Assembly (NCBI GenBank): GCA_033026295.1
Contig: CM065184.1
Coordinates: forward strand, 12,713,501 to 12,777,500
From: Channa striata
Taxonomy: Eukaryota; Chordata; Actinopteri; Anabantiformes; Channidae
DNA: 64,000 bases
Reading direction: 5' to 3'
This document shows, one piece after another, positions 51,001 to 61,300 of this stretch. The notes under the pieces were generated by a model that was not told the DNA's origin, ran no database searches, and was given only the letters and a program-made list of their open reading frames with translations. Each line of letters starts with the position of its first letter. Positions within the stretch are counted from its first letter, which is position 1. The position numbers and the translations under genes were made by a program.

Positions 51001-52152
51001 TGCTGGCATGATGCATAGGACTTGCTTCAGCAGGCAGTGTCCTTATCCTATAACAGATTGGGGCATATGGCAAATGAATGATATATTTAGGGCATGCAGT
51101 GTCAGTGACAGCTTCACTTGGGGTTGAGCCTTCACTCATGCTCCCATTATAACCTCACCACAACAACGAATTCGCTGTCAGTCAGGTGAAATGTGAAAAA
51201 TGTGAAGAGATGCCTCCAATCTCTCACACATAATTACACAATCATAGTGGCTGATGAGACAGAATGTGTGTGTGTGTTTATGAGAGTTTTTACCAAGATG
51301 TTTTTTTTTTTTTTTGTATGTAATGATGATCCAAAGATGATTGGTTTCTCTCGTTTGCCACTGTTTATGTAAACTGGGACATCATGATGAATTTATTATA
51401 TGCAAACTGTTTTGCCTTGAGTCTCGAAAAAGTTTCATTTAGAAAAAAACATTGAATCTACAGTAAATCAGCGTTGTGTGGTTTACTGACACACCCAGCA
51501 ATTAATGAGCACAACATGACGTCAAATGGCTTTGTGGCAGAATATTATATTCTTGTGGAAATGGAACAGACAAGACAGGAGAAGAAACCAGTGTGACCTT
51601 GACACCTTTCAAATAAAGCTATTAGCTGGCCTCAACCACACTGAGATTGGAAGAAAAGGAGACTGTTCCTCCCCAATAAACACTGATATGTGTGTGTTTT
51701 AGAGGTCTCCGTTTTTTTGTCAGAATGTCTCCCACACACATGGAGGGGAGGAGCGCAGAGAAGACTCACAGCAGGGTCTGATAGCGCCGGGTAGAGAGTG
51801 GGTGGTTTTGAATCTTGGCTGAAATGAGATTCCAGCTGTTGGGTAGTACTGTAAGAGAAGGGTGATTGCATAGTGGGGTGTCTGGTCAGATACGTAGCAA
51901 GCTAGAATTATTCTCCCTACCTCGGCTTGGCCACCTCAGGGGTGAGGCTGATGGAAGTGAAAGCCAATTTAGCAGTGGGAGTTGCTCTTGGGTGATGCAG
52001 AGCTGCTCTTAAAAGATTGAGGGAAGGAAGGTCTGAGTGCAGACAGATATGGTTTTGATTTGTTTTGGGTGTTTTTTTTGTTTTTGGTAACCACTACCGA
52101 TGTTGTTTTCCTTGTTTTACAGAGACTTCTGGACCAGATCCTGCAAAGATAA
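42040..52152 (+). CDS. c10orf90: C10orf90/FATS-like protein, seven coding exons, ALMS motif
   Basis: This is the fish counterpart of C10orf90 (FATS), in mammals a DNA-damage-responsive protein reported to bind p53, p21 and HDAC1. Its C-terminal ALMS motif is shared with the centrosomal proteins ALMS1 and CEP295. Coding exons: 42040-42099 (within exon 42008-42099), 42966-44082, 45578-45750, 47338-47542, 49190-49253, 49801-49900 and 52123-52152. They total 1749 nt (582 aa; human about 700), all phase-consistent. The large second exon contains SSITFGARKVRPSLSAS. The ALMS region spans residues 451-582, with YIPLLTPQEALEIFRPDFIS (exon 4), RIYNKLPEVTKKKEEEKK and NRLRAEVFKK (exon 6) and RLLDQILQR (exon 7). 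The ATG at 42040 was chosen because it opens the only frame entering exon 2 in phase 0 from a well-bounded exon; its context is poor. The donor at 45750 (AAA|GTAGGA) is weak. The exon 5 acceptor follows a TG microsatellite. Poly(A) signal at 52604. Confidence 0.9.
42504..42544. repeat. 16-bp inverted repeat, 9-nt loop, one mismatch
   Basis: GTTGGCTCACGTTCCC (42504-42519) and GGGAATGTGAGCCAAC (42529-42544) are reverse complements except for one transition. It lies in the first coding intron of C10orf90. Confidence 0.9.
48945..49035 (+). repeat. Imperfect TG/TATG microsatellite in C10orf90 intron
   Basis: TATATGTATG-type units grade into TGTGTGT runs. It lies in the same intron as, and about 100 bp upstream of, the TG tract at 49134. 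Confidence 0.8.
49134..49184 (+). repeat. TG microsatellite abutting a C10orf90 splice acceptor
   Basis: The alternating GT tract, with a few interruptions, runs to 49184 and is followed only by CCTAG and then the 64-nt coding exon 5. It occupies the position where a polypyrimidine tract normally lies. Confidence 0.9.
49960..49987. repeat. 28-bp perfect palindrome without loop
   Basis: ACAGTTTGACACAG (49960-49973) is followed directly by its exact reverse complement (49974-49987). It begins 60 bp after coding exon 6 of C10orf90. Confidence 0.9.
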
Positions 52153-52603
52153 CGGAATTGCAAAACGTTTTTTAAAAGTACAGTACATTAGAGATGACAA
52201 TACAATTTATGGTTCAATACGGTTACTGTTAATAATCTGTGCCTGCTCATAAAATCCCAATAAGATTCCCATTCTGTTAAATTGCCTTTTTCTTGATCTT
52301 TGCTGCCTGACTATTTTATACTACAAAACAATGCAACTAAAGAATACAATTAAAAGTTGATTTTGCTGACTGTCAACGGACATTTGCAAGCACTGAAGAA
52401 TACAATGATGCGAATCACATTGCATTGTTGTTGTTACCACTTTCCAATAAGCTACCACTAATATATTAAAACATTAATAACTGGTAAGACACATTTAGAT
52501 ATAGCATTTCTTCATAATAGATAAGAATAAGACAAATTTTACCTCACTTTTGTAATGACATAATTCCTTATATATAGATTTTCCCTAATGTGTTTCAGAA
52601 GGA

Positions 52604-52609
52604 AATAAA
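52604..52609 (+). terminator. c10orf90: Candidate poly(A) signal for C10orf90
   Basis: A canonical AATAAA about 450 nt after the TAA at 52150-52152. A weaker AATAAG lies at about 52258. Confidence 0.5.
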
Positions 52610-52629
52610 AGCACTCCAAGGACATCCTG

Positions 52630-54600
52630 TGTTGAAGCAGTGTCATTTTCCAGAAAATTGAGTCTCACAGCTTTGAGCAGAGCACCTTGACTCTGTCATT
52701 GCTCCAGTACTGTAGGTGTTTGTAAAGTGGAAAAGGGGAGAACTATGTTTCGTCATTGGCTTCACGTCTGCCTCTAGGCCTCTGGAACCTCCCATCCGGA
52801 ACAGTGGAATTCCGAGCTAATCGAACTCAGGAGACACATAGTGCCTGTGAAAGGGGCCTTTGTCACAGAGCTCCAAACCAGAGATGACATTGTAATAAGA
52901 GAGGAGAATTCTGAGCACAGCTTGGGACCACACTCCACATATAGCCTGTAAAGGTGACTGACATCTCTGTGGCATTTAAACAGAGCCTGCTGGGATGAGG
53001 TGAGAGCAGGGAAGGACATGTGCCGCAGGTCTCAGACAAACACTCTGTATAAATACATACTGTTGTGGCAGACTTTGGCGAGTGGAGGGTCTTTTAAATC
53101 CCAAAGAAAATGACACGTTGAACAAAATTTGAATTCTATTCTGGTATGGTATTTGATTTTCTTGCAGAAAAAAGTAATGGACCAGTCACAATGGACTCCA
53201 AGGCTGTGCGATCCAGTATGTTACTCGCTAAGACATCATACATAAAATATAAGTGCTGATATCCACTACTGCCCTAACTGATGGCCTACCTATGTCACCT
53301 GTAGGGCCGTTGGAACCCCCACGGGAGACGCGCTGTCCTGCCGTGTAGGCTGGTTCCAGATGATGAGCAACGACTGACAGGCAGTTGTATACGAAGAGAA
53401 GGGCTGCTGTCAGTCAACGTCTCTCTCTGAGGCATCACGTGTCTGTATGTCACATTGCGATCCCCACATAATATGGACTACGTGCTCTTCACTGGCCTAA
53501 CTGACTCAGACGGCCCGAGGGCAAGGCTGATGTGTGCGTCTTATAAAGGAGAATGAGCTTGCCGAGATAATTGTGTAAAATGCACATTGAGCCACAGATT
53601 CACTAGGCAATTCACTTGCATAAATAACATATGAACATCTATTGTCATGGTCATCTCCTTCTAGAAGCAGCTCGTTGCTCTAGAGCTGTGATTGTAACAT
53701 CAGCACAAATAGTCTTATAATAATTATTGCTAAATAACATCTGCAATATTTACTGTATGTATGGATGTGACATGACAGATACATGTGAACATAATGTCAT
53801 CACAAACAGAATGGTCTAAATAAAGCTCATCACTATTGTTCCAGAAGCTTTGTGGGAATTTAGGCTTAAACAAGTGACAAGTTTAATATTTGTGGAAATG
53901 TCAACTTGGATTCTATTGCAGACAACTCATCATAGTGTCTCACACTTTATTTTGAAGAGTATTGCATTAGGAACTGAATATTAGCAAACAGCCAAGGGTG
54001 TAGCCTTTATTAAGCCACACATTTGGACTGCAGTCATCACAGAATAGAGTTGGAGAGGGATGATCGTCCAAATGTCAGAAACTAAACCACCTTTTGGCTC
54101 AGCAGGGAAGGAAGCCGAGGGCACAGATTAAAAGTCCAGTGCCTGTCCTGCGGCCTCTTGGCTAAATGATGCAGGTGTGAGCCACATGTGGTCAGGTGGT
54201 CCTGTTGCCTCTGTGTTCCTCATCATCTCCAGGTTCCACGCTGCAGTGTCTGTGTCCACTGTCCGATGGCAGCAAAACCATTTACTTTGGTGCAAGTCAC
54301 GTGTTCCATTAAAATGATTCCGAAGCCTTTAATCTGTGTGTGCATTTCCGCTTAGCACACTGTTTGCTGCAATTATTGTGCAAACAGAATCACAAAAAAA
54401 CAGAATCTTCACTTTTGATCAAATATACATACACATAGCGCAAATAGTCTTTAATTTGTGATTTTTGACCTACATTTGTATTTATTAGCATTTGTCTTCA
54501 CCTGCTGTGCTGTTGTTTGTCGTCCCATCAATAAAGTTGTATTGAAAAGTTGAGCTAGCTAAACAGCTAGCTCACGTTGCTTTGTAGACGTCAATTTTAA
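52630..54600. other. Spacer between C10orf90 and the ADAM12-type promoter
   Basis: No gene was recognised in about 2 kb. The two genes are in tandem on the + strand, so this interval holds the upstream promoter region of the second gene. A short perfect inverted repeat (GAGCTAGCT, AAAC, AGCTAGCTC) is at 54552-54573. Confidence 0.45.
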
Positions 54601-54689
54601 CCGTTGTCTAGCAGCCACTTGCATTTTTTATTCTGTATTTTTTCTCATTTTACCGGCGTGTAGTTTTGCCCCTTTTTATCCTCTTTTTG

Positions 54690-55330
54690 ACGCTGACATT
54701 GTGCATTTATTATCCCGTGTCTCTAACACTGGGGGTGGCAGCATTAGCACTCGGGGATCGAACGTGGAGGATCTTAGGACCCAGCGGAGTCCGAAGTGCA
54801 CATGGCGAAGTGTGGCTGCTCCAGTACGACAGGGGATCGTAAGTCCGATCCGCGACTCTTCAGCATCCTCTCTGTCTGTCTGTGTGTGTGTCTGTCCTTC
54901 TGTCCCACCCAGCTCCAGCAACATCTGCACATACAAACATCCGTCCAGCGCGTGTAGTTGGACGTGTCCCCCCGTGTTGTCCCCGCGCGGTTGCTCGTCC
55001 AGCGTCCGTTCTAACGTAGTCGGGAAAGTTTTTGACAGCTGCCCCCCTTTGAAGTGACAGTCTGCCGGACTTCGTTGGCGTCTCGCTGGCTGCTGAAGCT
55101 TTTGCTTTAGTCTTTCCTCGTGAAATTAGTGTGGACTGCTTTGACCTGTCCCCTGTCCTGCCATCGTCGGTGTAGAGTGTCCCCGATCCCGGGCGTCATG
55201 AGAACCTGGAGGCAGCGGAGGGACGTCGCCTTCCTGATCTGCGCTCTCCGCTTCTGGTGCTTGTCCACTGCGACAGAAAATGCTGACAACGGGGTTTACA
55301 GGGGACCGGAGGGTGAGTAAGTGGAACCTC
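54690..55330 (+). promoter_or_regulatory. adam12: CpG-rich promoter region of the ADAM12-type gene
   Basis: GC content and CpG frequency rise sharply against the A/T-rich surroundings (for example CCCGCGCGG, CGTAGTCGG and ATCCCGGGCGTC). This coincides with the first coding exon at 55198. An open frame at 54701-55057 in this stretch is probably 5'UTR. I see no obvious TATA box at a decisive position. Confidence 0.6.
55198..55312 (+). CDS. adam12: Signal-peptide first exon, probable ADAM12
   Basis: The first coding exon runs from the ATG at 55198 to the donor GGAGG|GTGAGT (last exon base 55312), giving 38 codons plus one nucleotide (phase 1). It starts MRTWRQRRD, then has a hydrophobic core VAFLICALRFWCLSTA, then a polar stretch TENADNGVYRGPE: a signal peptide and the beginning of an extracellular prodomain. 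The sequence alone does not identify the family, because first exons of ADAM proteases are poorly conserved. The ADAM12 call rests on position: it follows C10orf90 in tandem on the same strand, as at human 10q26.2. ADAM12 is a membrane-anchored metalloprotease-disintegrin. No later exon is recognised before 64000, consistent with the very long first intron of that gene. Confidence 0.55.
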
Positions 55331-58300
55331 AGGTGGTAGCAGTTTGGCTCAGAGCTGCAGGATTCAAAGCACAGGTTCAACAGGGTTTCTGGTGTCCGCA
55401 CTGAATTTGATCAGGATGCAAAGCTGCTGTCTTTGTAGTTGGGTTACACCCCTGTCGGACTTTTCATTGTCTTGAATGTCTCATCTGCCATATTTTCTGT
55501 CATGTGAAATAATGTGTTGTTACACACAGTTTATGGTTTATGGTCTTGTCCAGGGGCAGCCAGTATGAAAATAGAGTTTGCTTTTGTGACCATTCATTTT
55601 TCTGCCCAGATGGAACAATAAAGGGAAGTTGGACTGCTGTCGGGATGGACAGATGAGTCGAACTTCCAGGAGGATATAGCTTTAGGTTATAAACATAACG
55701 TAAAACCAAACAGGATGTTGTTTTTCCCTTCAGCTGCTAAAATTAATCTGCTGAATGAATAAGCCAGTGGTAGCTCTGATATTGCACGTACTGTATAGGA
55801 CGGAGCATGTGCCAGGATACAAATCTGTGCCGGCGTATTAATGTTTGTGTGTGTGTGTACCAGTAAAAAAAATGGCAAAGATAAAGACAGAACTAAAGCA
55901 TGTCTTTGCAGAACCTCCCAAGTTGGCAGGTTTGAACTGAGCAAACCTCAATAATACAAAAGCAAAATAACTTTAAACTAATTATCTTTTAATTATAAGT
56001 CATTCTAAGTGAATTGCTATAACAATATTGCATTTTAGCATTACAGTTACTGATGGCACAATAGGTGCACAGTGCTCACAAGTCATGTGAAGAGAAGATA
56101 ACAAATGTCTTCACTGTGGTAAAAATAGATGGTTTAGGGTCATGTTTTAATAATTTAAATGCATTTCAGCCAGATGAAAGTTACAGTAAATGCAACAAAG
56201 GACCACAGTGTTTCTTCGACAATGCTTGCACATAATGGTGTTTATTGTTATAGATTTTGTGCTAACAAACACAAAGCCTGAGGGTGCACACTTAATAGCA
56301 CCATAGAAGTTACAGCAAAGCTTCCCTGAAAATTGCCCATGCTGGCAGAGAGGTAGAAAGATGCAATTCGTGAGATGTTTACTGCACAGATCATCTCAGT
56401 GTGAGGTCATTAAAGCTTTCACTCACAGCCTTAGCTAATATATGAATGCAGGGAGTAAAAATAGCTTTAAGGGGAAGTGTAAGTATTAAAATTGGATAGT
56501 ATGTGCCGGCTTCTTGGTGTTGGTAAGATATGAGCATCATCAGACAGTGTTCAGAGATTTTGATAGTGGTAAAGGGATTTTTCATGAGGTACACTCTCCC
56601 TCTGTTCTTGTTTGAACTGTTTTATATCAGCTTATCTAATTGCAAATTGATTTTGTTTTTAAATTTCATAATTGTAATATGAGCATTTATGGACTAGCTT
56701 TAATGCTAAATGTAGCACATACAGATACTGTAGATTTGTGTAGCATTATAGAAAAATACAGTAAAAAAAAAAAGTCTAACGCACAGTGGAGGAAAGAATA
56801 CATGGTTTAAAATGATCATAATAACTGATCTCCAGTTATTGTAATCAAACTGTGACCAAATGTTCACACATTGTGCATTTTGTTGTTAGTCCTTGATAAA
56901 AGACTTGTTGCTACATTTTAAATCATGTATATGGACGTATAGGTGGAAGATGCATTTATACAAATATGGAATAGAATATGAAGTATTCAGTTGTTTGAAG
57001 GATGAGATGCTTTGAAATAATAATAGGAAACCCATAATGTATTGCAAGTATTGTAAGTGTAACGTCCTAGGTATTCATTTTGCCAAAAAGCCTTGGCTCA
57101 GCAGTGGCCTAAATCCGGCACAACTGGTTGCATGACTTTAGCCAGAATCGTGACAAATGCTTTGCCAGAGTCAGACAAACTTGGGCTGATGCCACTAGTT
57201 GAAATGCCTAAAGCATGAGCGCTGCTAAGTGAAACACATTAGGTGAACCTGAGCCAGCTAAATTTTAATCCTAAACGTGATTGTGCCAACGCCCAGATAT
57301 AATTAAGTTAGAAAACTGAGATAGAGGGAACAGAAGTCAGTGATACATCAGTTAATAGGAGGAATTTTGAGTGTCTTGTTGAGTATACGCTGGCCTTTGG
57401 AAACTTTAATATTGCAACGTTAAGAAATGTTATAGGAAATAATGAACAAGTGAAAGTTAATAGGTGGTTTTCATTGAATAAATCAAATTTTTTTCATAGT
57501 TCTAGAGTAATAACCCCCCACCTCCCATAAAAAAAAGAAAATGTCAAATGTTTTCAAAGAAACAGAATTTATGTCTTTGTAGCATCACATGCGCCTTACT
57601 ATTATATTGTCTGTCTTCCATTGTCTAAAATGTGAAAGAAAAGGTTGGATTCTTTATGACAGCTGTTATTCTAACTTCAGAATGAGTCCTTGCAATTATC
57701 TAAAGGCTGACTGGTGGCTCTTTGGGTGTTACATGAGTAACAATAGCAAACAAATTCTTGTTTAGAGCTAAAAGAACTGCCTCTGTATAAAGGTTGGCAT
57801 AATTACATTTGCACAATTTAATTACACCAATTTTGGACTGGCTATCTGCTTATTAAAACTTCCAAAAAAAAAGGTTGCTTTGCATTTATGGCTTGACTAG
57901 CGCGTGCAACTAACAAAAAACTTTTAGTTCCTAAAATGTGATTACCCTTTAGAGCTCAATTGCCTTGTGAACTTTTACAGGAGAAATAAAAGAAGTCCCA
58001 TGAGGGCAAGAATGAGGCAGGCTCTGTTTACGAATCACTGATGAATTGCTCTGTCTGTTGCTTTCTGTCTCTGTCTCTCTTTGTCTCTCTTCTGCATATT
58101 AACCGAGGGTCTGATTTTTTTTTTTTTTTTTTTTTTTGGGTAGGCACAGGAAACTCAATAAATAATTAGAGACTGAAGCAAATGACCTGGATTAGATTTG
58201 AGGATATCATCTGGTCGGACTGCAGCATCAGACAGAATTAATTAGAAAGATTAGAATATCTGTGTTATCTAAACAGACTGGTGGGGAGAGATAACACCTG

Positions 58301-61300
58301 CCTGGAGCACCCTGGAATACGTAGAGTTTCCCACACTCACTCTGGTCTCTGAGGAGCATTGGGCATCTTTCCGCACTTTTTCCTGGGATGTAACTCAGAC
58401 CCATCCTCCTCTCTGGAACATAGATTAACAGAACCCCTTTCTGCTATAATAGTTTAAGAAATAACCTCGCTGTGGTCTGTCAGACTCCTGGGGTGGCTGC
58501 CATTTGACATTTGAGGACAGGCTGGCATTGATTTGTGGGCCAAAAGGGAACGGCAGCACAGTTAGAAATGTTTCCCACTCTGGTAAGCATCATTGGTCAT
58601 TACAGCCATGCGTGTGTTTTAGCTTTCTAATGCTCAACACGTGCTGCTCTGCCTGAGGATGACGAGATTACAGATATAATAATACGTTGATAACATGAGA
58701 TGGCAACATAGAGGCAGGCCAGCACAGTGGTGAAGCGGTTAGTGCTGCCGCCTCCAGAATAAAAGCTCCCTGGTTAGATCCCCTGGCTGTGGCCTTTCTT
58801 TGAGGATTTTTCATGTTCCTACTGTGCATGTGTGAGGTACTTTGGTTTTCCCCCACTGTCCAAAGATGTGCTTGTTAGGTTAATTGGTGACTCTTGCCCC
58901 TAACTGTGAATGTGAGCATGAACGGTTGTCTGTGTGTCTCTCTGTGTTGTCTCTTAGAATGACTGGCGACGTGTCCAAATTGACCCACGTTGCCCAGTAA
59001 CAATTATTATAGCGAACCAGCCCCACCTGAACCTAAACATGTTAAGCAGTTACAGATAATGAGCACATGGATGGAATATAGATGCATAACGCTATATGAA
59101 AAGCTGAGAACCTAGCATGCACAGGTGGAAAAAGGTTTTGAGCAATTCCACATGCCATGATGGAGAATATGGGAATATGAAAGAAAGAAAAGTGAGAGAC
59201 CTATTATGAATCTGTTTTGCAGACCCTCACCCTCAGAACCCTGACAGATAGCTGTCAGTCACAGGCGCAATAGATGAGGGTGGGTGTGTTTCCCCTTCAC
59301 TTTGCATCAGCCTTTGGAGAACCAAAAGAGACACAGAGACAGGTGGAGCGGCACCTACCTCCCTCTCATCTACTTCAGTGATTGAATGTGCCATACTTCC
59401 TGTGCTCAGAAATTTATGGGGGACAGACAATTTCCCTGAAATGAAGAAAAAAAAGTATTGCTTTTGTGAAGCAACGAGCTGAAGAAAGGAATAATGAATA
59501 GACGTGTAGGAGAAGGGAACATGGAGTCACTGCCATCACAGCATATCTCTGAACAGAAAGCTGTTGATGTTTATGCTACAACGCAGAATGAAGGGAGACG
59601 TTGGATTTGCGCAAAGTTCACAGATGTAGTTCACACATTTAAAATTAATGTGCGGCTAGAGGTGTAGCAGCAGAAATGGGGAGTATTTCGGCTTGCACAA
59701 AAAAGGGAATGAACATGCAGTAATCATTCTTTGGAACAGCATTAGCTAGTTTGTTCAGTGTTCTTTGTCAGAGCCCTGTCCTCGCAAAATGTTGGGTTTT
59801 GCTTGGATTGGAAGGGCAGCACAAGAAAGCGGATTGATGCAATAACCTGATTTGGGTTTGTGACTCTCGGCGCTGCACAGCACGCTGAACCGCCATGTCT
59901 CCCTACGTCAATAATTTGACAATATAAAGGTCATCACATCACTGTGTCAGTGTATGTACGGTGTCCAGGCGTGATTTAAACCACCAACCGTTATGGATTT
60001 TGGAAGCTTTTGATGGAAGGAGTAGAAGCTGTTTTGAGAGAATATTATATGAAATGAACATGCTTTGTATAGGAAGACCTGTTGTCTGCTTTGTCTGAAG
60101 CAATTTAGGACCTTTTGATCCTCGTGTGTGTTTGTGTATAAACTTCGTTTGTGTATAAATTTCCACCCTGACATGTTTTCTGAAATCCTGACAAACACAT
60201 ACTTTTACTATTTATGATTTCCGTATAAATGTATGAATATTGAGTGAATAGCTCAGCTAGCGGCTCTGTAATGCTTTACTTGGACACAGAAGTGCTTAAG
60301 GGTAAATGTGAGCATCCTAACACGTTCCCTATGCTAATGTTTAGCAGATATAGGTAGTTCAGCATATTTACCTTACATATTTATATTACACAGAGTACAT
60401 TTCAAGGTGATGGGAATATTATTAGCCTTATATTTATAATCGAAACTATTGGCAAAAAATTGATGGAAAATCCAAATTCCCTCAAAGGGATGCATTAAGT
60501 TTTGTCCTCTGGGAATCTGCAGTGTCCACACAAAATTCCACAGCATTCCATTCAGTGCCCTTCTTTTAGGTGTGGGGATAGGACAAACTAATATTATCAT
60601 CCATGTTAGCCATGCTGCTAACATGCCTGTAAATTGATATTCATTGAACTCCATCTCTCCCACGGATGGATGTTAGGTGACTCAGCATGTGTAATAAGTT
60701 CCTCTTAATCCCCAAATCCTCAAAGCTGAAATCACCATAGCTGTGAGACATAATGCCTAAATCTGTGCTGGACAAGATGGGAATTGTCTTTTGCACCGCT
60801 GCTCCCACAGGATGGGACTGGACCACACACGCAAATCTCACTGACCCAGCCGTAGAAGTCTTTTAGCATCATTTCACAGCGAGCTGCTGGCTTGTAGCTC
60901 ACTCTATCAGACCAATAATGGACCGGTCTGTTTGGAATGGATCTGGGGTGGTCCCGCATCCAGGATTAAAACCTTCTCTACTTCAGCACTAATATCTCCA
61001 ATATGTCATCACAATTTTACCTAAAGCTTTCTTATGAGGAGACTCTCTCTGCATATCCCTTCAGATGGGTGAGCTTTTTAATACAAACTTCTAGAGGTGA
61101 ATATGTGCGTGAAATCTGTAAACCTGTAAGACATCGACAGCACTTTTCCACAAAAAGATTCTACAAAACAATATTTAAAAAAACGTATACGTTATGGGTT
61201 TCAAGGTCATATAATATAACACCTTGTTATACCTTTTCAGCAACTAGAAATAGTTCCCTGTGTCCTGCTGTAAGAAGATTTGTGTGATGTTTGAAAAATC

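Noticed and set aside
54701..55057. 118-codon open frame before the ADAM12-type exon
   Set aside because: It lies in the CpG-rich 5' region, has low-complexity Ser/Cys/Val content from a TGTC repeat, and is better read as 5'UTR.
58715..58800. tRNA gene
   Set aside because: The tRNA-like head has no complete cloverleaf and belongs to a dispersed repeat found elsewhere in the window.
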